DNA of 64,000 nt from Haematococcus lacustris (GCA_030144725.1 JASKMD010000025.1:5257208-5321207); one strand, 5' to 3'; shown: positions 20,234 to 31,929, counted from the stretch's first letter. Program-made: numbers and translations. Notes: a model not told the origin generated them from the letters alone.

Positions 20234-20388
20234 CAGCCCAGCCCAGCCCAGCCCAGCCCAGCCCAGCCCAGCCCAGCCCAGCCCAGCCCAGCCCAGCCCA
20301 GCCCAGCCCAGCCCAGCCCAGCCCAGCCCAGCCCAGCCCAGCCCAGCCCAGCCCAGCCCAGCCCAGCCCAGCCCAGCCCAGCCCAGCC
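20234..20388. repeat. (CAGCC)n pentanucleotide array
   Basis: About 31 pure pentamer units. The same pentamer (complement GGCTG) forms the 665-bp array at 60836-61500. Confidence 0.95.
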
Positions 20389-21289
20389 CGTCACAGCCCC
20401 GCCCTACCCCTAGCCCATCCCATCTCACAGCCCTCAGCCCCACATCACAACTCTGACCGCCTGTCATGACCTTGTTGTTGTTTGCAGGTTCTAGTGGCCA
20501 CCCCCACCCCCCCCCCCACCACCTCCTCCATCACCCTACCACAAGAAGCAGGCGCATGGAGCGCAGGAGCAGCCAGGAGCTGCAGCCATGGAGGGGCTGC
20601 CAGGTAGGTATAGAAGTGGCGCTAGCAAAGTGTGAGTGGCCAGCCCTTGCACATGAGTGGTCCGATGCCCCGCCTAACTGCAAAGATGCTCCTTGTTCAC
20701 TGCAGGTCCCACGGTCAGCTCTCCCCCCTTCCCCCCCCTTCCCCCTTCCCCCTTCCCCCTTCCCTACCCTGTCCCACCACCTCCAAGTTTGCCACCCCAT
20801 CTACTTCCCCCCTTTCCCACCCCCCGCCCCACGACGCACGCACGACGCTGCAGCCCCCTCCCTACCCTACCCTTGGCGTAGCAGCCCTCTCCCTACCCTA
20901 CCCTTGGCGTAGCAATCTGGAGCGGGCAACACGGAGCGGGCAGCTTGGAGTGGGATCCAGTAGTAGCAGCCCACCCAGCCCACCCTGGCCATGCCATGCA
21001 CACTCACCACAATGACCCTACCCATCCCTCTCCAAAGGGGACGATAGCTGGATGGTGGAGCACTTGCATGGTTGTCAGCCCGTGCTTGTTGCGCGACACG
21101 GCATAGGTGTGGTAGGTGGGAGTCAATGGTAGTGTGGTGTGTGAAGGATAGCGGGAGCACGTAAGTGGAGGCTATGAAGTTGCACCCCGTGTTATACATC
21201 ACTAAGGAGAGGTGTAGCATCAACCTTGTTGTAGCGTCCATCCTCGTCATCTTGCCGCCTTGTTGTGATGTTGTTGTGTTGTCCTTGGG
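20389..21289. other. No gene seen; pyrimidine-rich and locally duplicated
   Basis: 20500-20840 is C/T-rich. A ~30-bp unit (CCCTACCCTACCCTTGGCGT) is duplicated at about 20860-20915. Splice-like signals occur but no conserved protein segment is recognisable in either strand. Confidence 0.4.
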
Positions 21290-21460
21290 GTGGGGTGGGG
21301 TGGGGTGGGGTGGGGTGATGGTGATGGTGATGGTGAGGTGATGGTGATGGTGATGGTGATGGTGATGGTGATGGTGATGGTGATGGTGATGGTGATGGTG
21401 ATGGTGATGGTGATGGTGATGCATGTTTAACCTGAGTGTGGTGATGGTGATGGTGGTGTG
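21290..21460. repeat. (TGGGG)n followed by (GGTGAT)n array
   Basis: Five TGGGG pentamers, then about 18 GGTGAT hexamers to 21420 with a short extension. The apparent poly-His minus-strand frame is a repeat artefact. Confidence 0.9.
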
Positions 21461-21599
21461 TTGTGTTACCTTGTTGTTGTGTTGTGTCGTTGCTACCTTG
21501 TCACATCGTAGGGGTGTGTTGCGGTCATTGGGTGCATCAATGCATTTGCTTAGCATTTCCATATTGAGGTGTAGTGGAGTGATGGTGCATCGAGACATG

Positions 21600-22110
21600 T
21601 GCTTGCAAGTCCCGTAGCGAGGTCTTGCGGGGTGTTTGGGTGTCAATACATGTGTTTTGCGGGGGTGTTGCGAGGTGTTTGGGTGTCAATGCATGTGCTT
21701 TGCGGATGTAATAGTCGATGAAATAGTCGACATCTGTGCAGATGAAGCCACGACATCTGCACAGCCAAGCCGCGAATGTAATAGTCGACATCTGTGCAGA
21801 TGCTACAGACAACATCTGCACAGCCAAGGCTTGAATGTAATAGTCGACATCTGCGCAGATGTCGTTGTTAGCAGCTGCACAGATGTCGGTCACGACATCT
21901 GCACAGCCAAGCATTGAATGTAATAGTCGACATCTGTGCAGATGTCGTTGTCAGCAGCTGCACAGATGTTGGTTGCGGTATACGACATCTGTGCAGATGT
22001 CGACTTTCCGCGGCTGCACAGATGTCGACATCGCCTGCATCTGCACAGATGTCGTTTTACAACAGCTGTGCAGATAATATAAAACCGACATCTGCACAGA
22101 TTGCGTGGTT
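21600..22110. repeat. Second array of CATCTGTGCAGATG palindromes
   Basis: 21620-21710 has two copies of GGTGTTTGGGTGTCAAT. 21725-22110 has about a dozen palindromic motifs in both senses (CATCTGTGCAGATG and CATCTGCACAGATG) with ~55-60 bp spacing and AGCCAAGC- or AATGTAATAGT-like spacers. It mirrors the array at 19119-19610. Confidence 0.85.
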
Positions 22111-23083
22111 AACAACTTTGAGGCCAAATAACATCGCAACGGTTGCGCGGATTAACGTAAGACTTGTACCGTTCGAACGGCCTTCTTCCCTTCTATCGAA
22201 TGAGCTATGGTCGGTCCAATCGCGACAGGTCCTTGTTTATCGTGAGTGACCCTCCTACCCTACCTCACCCTACCCCCCACCCCACCCCGCCCCTAACCTC
22301 ATCACCTTCTTCTATGTGCCCTTTTGCTCCCTACCTCCTTTCTGCTAGTGAGTGGCTACAGGCTACAGGTAATGGGTGGCTACAGGTGACTTGTGGCTAC
22401 AGGTAAGGAATGAGTGGCAACCAGCAAGTGTCTAACACCCGTTTCCTAGCTTGATCTCCTACCCCACGTGCACGCCCCGGCTGCAGGTCTGATGGGCACC
22501 TCCCCTCCCTACCCCACATCCCTATACAACCACCCCCTCCCAGATTGTCCCTACACTTCCTCCCGCCTCCCCTCCCTGCCTTCCCTGGAGCCTTCCCTCA
22601 TCGAGCCTCCCCCCTTCTCCCCGTCACCTCCCCCCCCCCCACACAAGCTCCCCTCCCCCTCCCCTATACAACCGCAAGCAGTTGCTGGACCCTCTCTTCC
22701 ATCCCCCCACCATGGTGGGCTAATCAGCCAACAACGTGGGCCCTCAACCCGTGTGCAGCCCCAAGCATGCACAGCCAAGCCACATCAACGACGTGACAGG
22801 TTTAAGACGAAGTAGCAGCAGCGTCAGTGGACTGGGGTTTGCAGGTTGTATGATGACTGCAACAGTAGTGCAACAGCAGCGATGACTGAAGTGGCATAAG
22901 GCAGACGACAGTGCAGTGGATGCCTTGGGTCAAACCCTGGCCATGGGTCACTCTGGTCATAGATTACACACTGGCCATGGGTGACACACTGCATATGGCC
23001 ATATGCGCTGCAGGATATAAGAACATGATGACCATCTTTCTGAACGTCCTGTACATTGGATCGGCTGGATGAGCATGATGTGA
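22111..23083. other. No gene seen
   Basis: Pyrimidine-rich stretches (22240-22310, 22490-22690) and small repeats of GTGGCTACAGGT (22350-22405). No convincing coding frame or RNA gene. Confidence 0.4.
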
Positions 23084-24235
23084 TCCTTAATCATGAACAC
23101 CCTGAGCCACAGCCTGAACACCCTGAACCACAGCCCTGACACCCTGAACCTCAGCCCTGAACACCCTGAACCATAGCCCTGAACACCCTGAACCATAGCC
23201 CTGAACACCCTGAACCATAGCCCTGAACACCCTGAACCATAGCCCTGAACACCCTGAACCATAGCCCTGAACAACCTGAACATAGACCTGAACCACCTGA
23301 ACATAGACCTGAACAACCTGAACATAGACCTGAACAACCTGAACCAAGACCTGAACCACCTGAACCAAGACCTGAACCACCTGAACATAGACCTGAACCA
23401 CCTGGACATAGACCTGAACAACCTGAACATAGACCTGAACAACCTGAACATAGACCTGAACCACCTGAACATAGACCTGAACCACCTGAACATAGACCTG
23501 AACAACCTGAACATAGACCTGAACCACCTGAACCAAGACCTGAACACCCTGAACATAGACCTGAACCACCTGAACATAGACCTGAACCACCTGAACATAG
23601 ACCTGAACAACCTGAACATAGACCTGAGCCACCTGAACCAAGACCTGAACACCCTGAACTACAGCCCTGAACACCCTGAGCCAAGACATGAACCACCTGA
23701 ACATAGACCTGAACCACCTGAACACACTCCTACAATTTAGTCCCTGCGTTTGTCCCTGCGTTCTACCGACCTTGTCGGATTGGGCTGAAAATTTGATAGA
23801 TGGCAGTTTTCGGAAAATAAAACATTTTTTCAAGAAAAATATTTGGAAAAATCCAAAAGCTGTTGCGCTGTGGCCCGCAACCTATCCCTGCACTCATCCC
23901 TTCACTCTAGCCACAGGGCCACAGCGCAGCCGCCTTTGATTTTTTAAAATATTTTATCTGAAAAATATGTTTTATATTCTGCAAACTACCATCTATCAAA
24001 ATTTCAGCCCGATCGGACAAGGTTGGTCAAAACGCAGGGACGGACGCAGGGATTAATTTGTAGGAGTGCATAGACCTAAACCACCTGAACATAGACCTGA
24101 ACCACCTGAACCAAGACCTGAACCACCTGAACCAAGACCTGAACAACCTGAACATAGACCTGAACCACCTGGACATAGACCTGAACAACCTGAACATAGA
24201 CCTGAGCAACCTGAACATAGACCTGAACCACCTGA
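23084..24235 (-). repeat. 21-bp minisatellite (CTGAACCACCTGAACATAGAC), split by a MITE
   Basis: Arrays at 23084-23724 and 24069-24235, continuing after the gypsy element at 31930-32150. Unit variants alternate CCACC/CAACC and ATAGA/CAAGA. The MITE and the gypsy element both sit inside the array with target duplications made of array sequence, so the three blocks were once continuous. Confidence 0.9.
23725..24068. mobile_element. 344-bp foldback MITE
   Basis: Long imperfect inverted repeats of about 85 bp, with ends CACTCCTACAA...TTGTAGGAGTG. The inner arms include TGATAGATGG and complementary GCGCTGTGGCCC/GGGCCACAGCGC, so the whole unit can fold back. Flanking CA at 23723-23724 and 24069-24070 restores the minisatellite unit (GAACATAGAC) if one copy is removed. 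No coding capacity; superfamily uncertain. Confidence 0.8.
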
Positions 24236-24512
24236 TGTAACGTGCGGAACCACGCTATAAGCCGAGCCATCGTCTAGCGTGTGACTGCGAAGAAACTGCC
24301 ATGGAGCGGAGTTACAGAGTACCTCGTGAGAGGGCTAGGGCTTAGAACGGGGCCCCCTGGAATCGAACCAGTCGTCCTCACAGCTTGCGCTGCTAGGCTT
24401 TAACCTGCCCTACTCACTCGGTAAAAGTAATGCGCCCACCTGCGCCCGCCATAGGCAGTACACAGGTGTCGCGGGCAAAGGGGAACGGTGTCGCTCGAGG
24501 CTCGCCGTTACA
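24236..24512 (-). repeat. 3' LTR of the gypsy element
   Basis: Matches the other LTR along its full length as far as I can see. The same B-box-like motif is at 24359-24369. Confidence 0.95.
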
Positions 24513-24525
24513 TTCACCCCCCTCA
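24513..24525 (-). promoter_or_regulatory. Polypurine tract
   Basis: The minus strand reads GAGGGGGGTGAA directly before the 3' LTR, the expected primer site for plus-strand synthesis. Confidence 0.8.
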
Positions 24526-24743
24526 GAAGAGGTCCGTTCCGCCCAAGGAGATCCAAGGACTCGCAGCCAATACTGCTTATTGGGGCTAGTGTGAACCATG
24601 ATTGGTTAACCACACATGATAGCCAGGAGCATGATAGCTCAGGTGCAAGAATGCAACCATCCAGCCAGAAGGCTGCTCACACACACAGCACAACCCATAG
24701 CACACCGCAGCACCGTAGCAGGAACACTAAACAGGCTGGGTCT

Positions 24744-25199
24744 TCACTTAAGACAGTGGATGGCATTGTACTCAGCCAGAAGCTTGTCACAGCCAGTCAG
24801 GTTGGCTCGTGGCTCCCAGGTATTGAAGGAGGCGTCATAGCCTTCCCACTGGACCAGGAACTCCCCAGCCTTTCCTGCACGGACATATCTGTGGTCAAGC
24901 AGACGCTCAACATAGTACACAGGAGTCTCATCCATCCATTCCACAGGAGGAGGCATGATGCCCACGTCACTGCCAGAATACTTCTTGAGCAGTGACACAT
25001 GGAAGACAGGATGCAGCCTGCTCATGGTGGCAGGCAGAGTGAGTCTGTAGGCATTGGCATTGATCTTTGCCTCAACCACGAAGGGTCCCACATAACGTGG
25101 CACAAACTTGCGGACCTTGCCTGTCTTAATGCGCAGGTTCCTGGTGCTCAGCAAGACCTGTGTACCCACCTCAAACTCCACGTCTTTCAGACCAGTGTC
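24744..25199 (-). CDS. gypsy integrase C-terminus with chromodomain
   Basis: After the insertion the pol frame resumes (TGLKDVEFEVGTQVLLSTR, GPFVVEAKINANAYRLTLP, LHPVFHVSLLKKY) and ends in a chromodomain (YYVERLLDHR, FLVQWEGYDASFNTWEP). Chromodomains direct chromovirus integration toward marked chromatin. The stop is at 24744. The residues upstream of TGLKDVEF in the local open frame belong to the insertion. Confidence 0.9.
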   Translation of the reverse strand, partial: DTGLKDVEFEVGTQVLLSTRNLRIKTGKVRKFVPRYVGPFVVEAKINANAYRLTLPATMSRLHPVFHVSLLKKYSGSDVGIMPPPVEWMDETPVYYVERLLDHRYVRAGKAGEFLVQWEGYDASFNTWEPRANLTGCDKLLAEYNAIHCLK

Positions 25200-25805
25200 G
25201 GGGCTGGCGGTGAGGCACCTCCACGCGGTGGCCCTGGTAACAATCCGCGTTGACTTCGGTCGCACGGATTGGCTAAGCTACCTCACCACCGCACCCAGCG
25301 GTATATAAATTGGGATGCAACGGGACAGCCTTCCCAGGCTTGAACGGGCACCGCTTTGTCCAGCGGAATACAAATGAGGTCCGGGTGCCGCACACGACCG
25401 CTGCGGGCCATCGAGCTGTTGTGGAGTTGCTGGTGTCGTCAAGGAGGGAGCAGAGCTACCTCAACGCGGGACGTTGGCTGACAGCTGAAGTTTGGACTTT
25501 TGGAGCCTGAACTTCAGCTTTTAGTGCGACATCCGGCGGACAAGGCTGGAATTGCTCTCGTCAACGAGGAGAAGAGATAGGTCCAGCTGCCGAGTGCACT
25601 AGTCTTTGCTCCTCTCATGCCTCATTGTTTGCCTTGGGTGCTAGCTGTGGTCTGTGGCTACAGCTAGGGCAGCTTGGTGGGGACATGTCCAGCCTGTGTC
25701 CAACGTTTGGAGGTGGGAGCAGGCCGCGCCACAGGCGGAAGCTCCTCCCTTAATGCACGCCGGTTTGTACCGGAGTAGTTTTCTTTCTTTCTTCTTCTTC
25801 TTTCT
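25200..25805 (+). mobile_element. 606-bp SINE-like insertion with a LINE-derived 3' tail
   Basis: It is bounded by 17-bp direct repeats TCTTTCAGACCAGTGTC (25183-25199 and 25806-25822), part of which may overlap its own tail. The last ~65 bp (about 25713-25777: GGTGGGAGCAGGCCGCGCC, AAGCTCCTCCCTTAATGC, ACCGGAGTAG) match the 3' UTR of the Dualen LINE (8027-8095, opposite strand), and both end in T/C-rich microsatellites. The 5' 500 bp are unrelated to the LINE parts visible here and contain TATATAAAT at 25302-25310. No long coding frame. Confidence 0.8.
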
Positions 25806-28800
25806 TCTTTCAGACCAGTGTCAGCATGACGCTTGTATCTGGCCTGAGCATCAGCCATGTGCCGCCTTGCATGGGCAACACCTTCTTTCCACCACGTGGC
25901 AAAGGCATGGGCAGAGGGACAGCGGCCGCCATCAGGCAGGTCACGCAGCCCAGGAGTGACAGGGCTCTGGCCTGTGTTGAGGAAGAAGGGCGTGGAGTGT
26001 ATAGACTCCTGCCATGAGTTGTTTACGGCAAACTCAGCCAAGGCAAGGTGATCAGGCCAGTCAGCCTGAGTGGGAGAGATGTAATGACGAAGCATTTCCT
26101 CAAGTACACGATTGTACCTCTCAGTCTGGCCATCACTCTGTGGCCTGTAGGCAGTAGACATATTAGTCTTCATACCCAGCAGCTTTTTAACAGCATGCCA
26201 GAACTTATTATTAAAGTGTGCACCACGATCGGTGAGTACTTCAGCCGGAAGGCCGTGTAACCTGAATACATTGTTAATGAACAGCCGGGTGAAGGCCATG
26301 GCATTCATGGACTCCTTGCAGGGCACAAAGTGCACCATTTTGCTCAGGCGGTCAACAATGACACAGATGGCATCATAGCCATGGGTCCCAGTAGGCAGCT
26401 TGGTCACAAGGTCCATAGACACATGTTCCCACCGATACCCTGGGATAGTCAGGGGTCTCAACAGACCACCTGGCTTAGAGTTGGAGGACTTATCGCGTTG
26501 ACACGCATCACATGTCCCAACATAGTCCCTTACATCAGCACGCAGAGTGTTCCACCAGAATACACGTGTGACACGCTCGAGGGTTTTGGTCATTCCCACA
26601 TGGCCAGCATAGGCAGCATCATGCATCTCGTGCAGAATGTGCTCACGCAGTTCAGGCACATTGGGGACCACCACTAAGTCCTTACCAGAGATCCGCCAGA
26701 GACCATCAGTGTCCTGGTACATTCCAGAATGATCAGCTCCAGCAGTAAACGCAGGGTCCTGCTGGTATCCAAGGTTCAGTTGATCAGAAAGTCCCATAGG
26801 AGCAGCGGGAGCCGCAGGATACTGCGCTGTCTCAGTCTGTGTAACAGGGGTCTCAGACCCTATTGGGTCCAACATGGCTTCAACACACGTGGTATCTTTC
26901 TCAAATTGTGACAGAGCAAGGGGGGATTTCGCACTGATGGCAGCCGGGGCAGCGGCACGAAGGCCAGCCTCACGAGCTCCCCCCCCCTCCAAAGAAAGCT
27001 TGGCCTGCCTCCTGGTGGTGACAGCACACACCGAGGCACTTTCTGGAGAATCGTGCACAATCCGGGACAAAGGGTCTACAGGGTTCACAGTGCCGGCAAT
27101 ATGCACGAGACTGTATGAGAACCTGCTCATGAACTCCATCCACCGAGCCTGGCGCCTAGATAGCACTTTCTGGGTAGGCAAAGCAACCAGGGGTTGGTGA
27201 TCAGTGAACAGAGTGAATGGCACGCCTTCTAAGTAGCAGCGCCATTCTTTGCATGCTGTGACTAAGGAGAGGAACTCCTGTTCACCAGTTGTGTAGTTGA
27301 TCTCAGCAGGTGATAGCTTTCGGCTTAGATAAGCCAGTGGATAGCCATCCTGCATGAGGACCGCACCCAGTCCCTGAAGGGACGCATCACAGTAAACTTG
27401 GAACGGTTTGGTGTGATCGGGTAGTCTCAGCATGGGTACTGCAGCGATGGCAGCTTTGAGAGCATTGAATGCTGTCAAAGGTACCTCAGGCCAGTCGTGC
27501 CATGGAAATGACTGACCGCCTTTACCACAAAGATTTGTGAGAGGTGCAGCAATATTGCTGAAATTACAGACAAACTTGCGCACATAATTAGCAGCGCCAA
27601 GGAATGACTGTAATCCCTAAAGGGACTGGGGAATAGGCCAGTTAGCTATTGTTGAGACCTTATCAGGGTCTACAGCAATACCTCCAGCAGTGACCAGATG
27701 GCCTAAGAATTTAAGTGTATATCTCATAAACTTACATTTAGATAGTTTAGCATACAACATATTCTTACGCAGTAATTCAAATACTTGCTTGAGGTGCAGC
27801 AGGTGATCCTGGACTGACTTAGACATGACAAGGATGTCATCCAGATACACCAAGGCACACTTACCCAGCACAGTAGCAAAGGCGTCGTTCATGACCCGTT
27901 GAAATGTAGCTGGAGCGTTGGTCAGTCCAAAGCATAACACCTTGAACTGAAAGTGACCTTCAGGTGTGCGGAAGGCCGTTTTGGGCACATCCTCAGGGGT
28001 AATCCTGATCTGGTGGTAACCAGCCTGCAGGTCTAGGGATGAGAAGACTTTGCAGCCAGACAGCTTGTCAAACAAGTCATCAATGCGAGGCAGTGGATAC
28101 TGGTCACGCAGTGTGATCTTGTTGAGCTGCCTATAGTCTATGCACATTCTCAGTTCACCTGACTTCTTCTGAACAAACAGGACAGGAGCTGCATAAGGAG
28201 AAGAGCTAGGCTCAATCATACCTTTAGCCAAGAGGTCCTGTATCTGTTGCTTCAGCTCGTCATGCTCAGGCTTGCTTAGCCTGTACATGGGAGTGGCTGG
28301 AGGGCGGTTACCAGGCTCCAGGGGTATAGTATGACCCACTGGGCGGTCTAGTGGCAAGCCAGTGAGAGGTGTGAACACATCACTGTATTCTGCCAGCAGA
28401 GAATCCAATTGAGCTTTGATAGCATCAGGGAGATCATGAGGGTTCACCTCAGGGTGAGGTATGGCAGAGCCATCAGGGCTGATAACAGCCACAACGGCAC
28501 GACCGCCTTTCCTCAACCACCTTGCTGCTACCTTGGCAGTAGCCATTGGTACAGTGGCCTTCATGGCACTGATCAGAAAAGCAGGTGGAGGAGTGACCAT
28601 GGGCTGCTTGATAGCAGGGAAAGCTGCAGGAGGTACTGCAGAGTGACATGGTAACTGAACAGCAGGTTCACCTGGGCGGGCTAAAGACAAAGTCTTATGC
28701 TCATATGACAGTGTAGCTTGGTTAGCAAACAACCAATCATCACCCAGCAGCACGTCATACCCTGTTACAAACCGGGGCATGACAGTGAGCTTGCACCTTG

Positions 28801-29062
28801 CATGGTGTCCTGGCAGAGACAAAGGCACCGAAACAAATCCATTGCAGGACAGTGACGCATTGTCTGCAAGCAGCCAGGTACGCTCAACGGCATACTTATG
28901 CACAGGCAAGTTATGTGCAGAGACAAAGTCTGCACTGATGAAAGAGTGAGTTGCTCCTGTGTCACACAGGAACTTAGCCACATGGCTATCTACAGTGCCT
29001 TCAAAAGAGAAGTGCAACGAACCACATTCAGCAGTTGATCCACAGATCAGTGCAGGAGGCAC
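25806..29062 (-). pseudogene. gypsy pol: protease, RT, RNase H, integrase, with one in-frame stop
   Basis: Protease motif CDTGATHSFIS, RT motifs RMCIDYRQLNK and YLDDILVMS, RNase H start VYCDASLQGLGAVL, and integrase with an HHCC zinc-binding region (CDACQRDK) and the triad in MDLVTKLP, LTDRG and GQTERYN. The frame is continuous from 29062 except for a TAG at 27614-27616 between IPQSL and GLQSFLGAANYV. A Gln-to-amber change is the simplest explanation; readthrough is possible but less likely. The frame is then cut by the SINE-like insertion after HADTGLK. Confidence 0.9.
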
Positions 29063-29122
29063 AGTTACAGCAGCACCCTTGAGTACACCAGAACAGTTTT
29101 GGCGTTCTGTCTGGGCAATCTC

Positions 29123-31601
29123 CTATTTGCTGGCCTTAGAAGGGCCAGAGTTGGGGCTAGGGCCACCAGGGCCGGGGCCAGAACCAGGGCCAGGCCTGCC
29201 ACGCTTGCCGCTGCCCCCACCATCCCTGCTGCTGCTGCCACCACCCCTGCCACTGCCTGAGGCAGGCCTCTTCTGCTTGGCTGCCTTCTTAGCTGCGATG
29301 GCTTCTTTCAGCTTCCTGACCAGAGTATGGGTGCCCAGCTGACGCTGGGCTTGCTCAGGTGTCAGGCCAGCTGCCTTCTTTGGGCAGTCAGGCACCCAGT
29401 GGCCGTCAAGGCCACACCATAGGCGTTGGTGGTGGGCTCACTGCTGGTGGTGGTGGTGGAGTTGGTGGTGGGCTCACTGCCCAGGTCACCGTGATCAGTG
29501 GGCGCAGGAGCAGATGGTGGTGGTGGTGGTGGTGGTGGTGGGCTCACTGGGCGCAGGAGCAGATGGGCCAGACCTCGATGGGCCACCAATCTCACGGCGC
29601 AAGGCCGCTACCTGTGGAACAGGAGGGGCACTCTTCTTGGGAGGAGGAGGAGGCATGGCATTGCCAGCACAGGCAACGATAGCCTTATGGTTTTGAATAG
29701 ATATTTTAATAACATCATCAAGGGTAGGGTTAGTCAAGGTCAGAAGATCCTTGGTAACTGGGGTACGTAGGTCAGCTGCTAGGCCACGCATGAATGCGGA
29801 TACCATCATAGCATTGTCCATGCACATGGTACCAGCTAAAATAAAGGTATTCCTGAAATCAGTGACATATGACTGTAAGGAAGTACCAGGCTTCATGGAC
29901 AGGTTATGCCCAGACAACAGCTTCTGACGAGCTGAGTCAATATCTTTAAATAGATCTTCACCAGTATATTGTATAAATTGTTCTTTAAGAACAGACCAAG
30001 TAGGATATGCTCCATTAGTAATAGCACACGTATCTCTTATGGATTGAAACCATAAGTCCCTTGCTCGACCGGTTAGGTACGAAGGGAAGAGGGCAGCAGG
30101 GTCAAAACCTTGCAGGGAGCAGTACAGCTCGTAGTCCTCTAGAAATGTGACGGCACGACGGCCAGATGCAACGCTATTATCAGACCATTTATCAGGAGGG
30201 GGTAACCCTTTCTTATAAGATGGATGCTGATTATAATTAGGCATATACATCATAGGTGCACCAGCGTATGCAGATGCATGGGGGGCTGTGAAGCCAGGTG
30301 GCAGGGCATTAGCATATGCTTTCATGTGCATATCGGTGTACCAGTGAGGGATCTCAACTGATCTACCATGCTCATCATATAGTTTGGGTGTGGTTATACC
30401 AGGGTCACTGGCAGCACGGGTGGTCTGCCTGGGAGGGTTGGCACGAAGGCCACTATTCCCATGTGACAGTACAGGTCCAAATGGACTCTCACCACGCCTA
30501 GGAGAAGTACGAGCCTCTCTCCTAGGTGCACCAAACTGAGCAGGCGGGTCACCATAATACACAGGTGCATAATCAGGCAGGTCAGGCCAATTATCTGGTC
30601 TGCCAAATATTCTCCTAGCCACATCAGTATGCAGTACTGCACCGGCATTATGGGGAGTACGGTAGTCATTAAGACGCGGCGTATATGCACCAGGATTAGT
30701 AGGGGACCTGTTAGGACCACCTGTACTGGGGGCAGCACCATTAACAGGATGAGTAGAAGGCATACGAGGGCCATTTCTATCTGTAATAGCATGTCCACCA
30801 GCATAACCAGCAGCCTTAAAAGCTGACATACGTTGTGCAGCACGAGCAGATGCTGCAACATCAACCTCAACAGGCTGTGTAAAGTTGGCAGTGGGCCTCA
30901 AGGCACCGGGGCTGGCAAATGACATCGGTCGGGCTGCAGTCAGAGGACTAGGGCCTCTTACCGTGTTTTGTGTGGCCGCAACATGGCCCTCCAGAGAGCC
31001 CAGACGGCGTTGCGCTGACGCAAGGGCAGCATCGCGTTGAGCCACAGCGGCCTCCAGCTCGCGGTTGCGTTGCTCCAGAATCAGAAGGCTCAGGAGACGG
31101 AGTCGGGCGCCTAGTCCGCAGACGGGACTGGCCAGGAGCACCAAGATCTGGCGAAGGACCAGGATTGGCCGCAGGGAAATCACCAGGATTGGTGGCAGAG
31201 GGCCCACCAGGATTGGTGGCAGGTGCGTTGACTGCACCGCCAGGAAGGAACTCAGGGGCGAGCCCTGCTCCTTCCTCAGGAGCGAGATCCTGACCAGGGG
31301 CAGGCTCTGTGGCAACGGGAGGATCCCCAGCAAGAGGAGCTTCGCCAGGAGCGCCACCTGGAATCCGCGCAGAGCGAGGAACAAGAGGACCCATTTGCAG
31401 GACAACCCCGTTGGCATCAATTACCACAGATCCGGGCATTGCACCAGCGTGGTCCTCCGGGGGCGGAGGCGCAGGCAGAGGCTGGACTCCTGGGGGCAAT
31501 GTCGGCCCGTTCTGGTTCATAGGAATATGATGGACCATCGAGATGTGGTAGTCCTCAATAGTTGGTATGTAGCGGATGCGTTGATAGCGAACCATGACCA
31601 A
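29123..31601 (-). pseudogene. gypsy gag, frameshifted
   Basis: The N-terminal Pro-rich part (MNQNGPTLPPGVQPLPAP) runs in one frame to about 31080. The coherent sequence then continues in another frame with a coiled-coil-like stretch (LEQRNRELEAAVAQRD) and capsid-like sequence (RARDLWFQSIRDTCAITNGA, YLTG). Near 29500 a (GGT)n expansion shifts the frame again. The nucleocapsid knuckle reads RLWCGLDGHWVPDC, where the first Cys of CX2CX4HX4C is Arg. A basic Gly/Ser/Lys-rich tail ends at 29123. Confidence 0.75.
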
Positions 31602-31632
31602 ACGCTGAGGGGCAGACTTCTCAGTCAGACGC

Positions 31633-31650
31633 TAGTCTGGTCGGAAACCA
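31633..31650 (-). promoter_or_regulatory. Primer binding site
   Basis: Two bases inside the 5' LTR the minus strand reads TGGTTTCCGACCAG, starting with the TGG complementary to a tRNA CCA end. The tRNA identity is not assigned. Confidence 0.7.
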
Positions 31651-31652
31651 TC

Positions 31653-31929
31653 TGTAACGTGCGGAACCACGCTATAAGCCGAGCCATCGTCTAGCGTGTG
31701 ACTGCGAAGAAACTGCCATGGAGCGGAGTTACAGAGTACCTCGTGAGAGGGCTAGGGCTTAGAACGGGGCCCCCTGGAATCGAACCAGTCGTCCTCACAG
31801 CTTGCGCTGCTAGGCTTTAACCTGCCCTACTCACTCGGTAAAAGTAATGCGCCCACCTGCGCCCGCCATAGGCAGTACACAGGTGTCGCGGGCAAAGGGG
31901 AACGGTGTCGCTCGAGGCTCGCCGTTACA
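31653..31929 (-). repeat. 5' LTR of the gypsy element
   Basis: 277 bp, TGTAACG...CGTTACA. On the minus strand it carries GGTTCGATTCC (plus 31776-31786), an exact tRNA B-box-like sequence, and a TTATAG near the centre of the promoter side. Confidence 0.95.

Larger units (their letters stand above)
24236..31929 (-). mobile_element. Complete Ty3/gypsy chromovirus LTR retrotransposon
   Basis: Two 277-bp LTRs that look identical by eye (24236-24512 and 31653-31929) begin TGTAACG and end CGTTACA. A 5-bp target duplication CCTGA flanks the element (24231-24235 and 31930-31934). Coding is on the minus strand in the order gag, PR, RT, RNase H, INT, chromodomain. The copy is broken by a gag frameshift, an in-frame TAG in pol and a 606-bp insertion. 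Confidence 0.95.

Noticed and set aside
24359..24430. tRNA gene in the LTR
   Set aside because: The B box and T-arm-like hairpin are good, but no acceptor stem forms and the candidate anticodon loop lacks U33.
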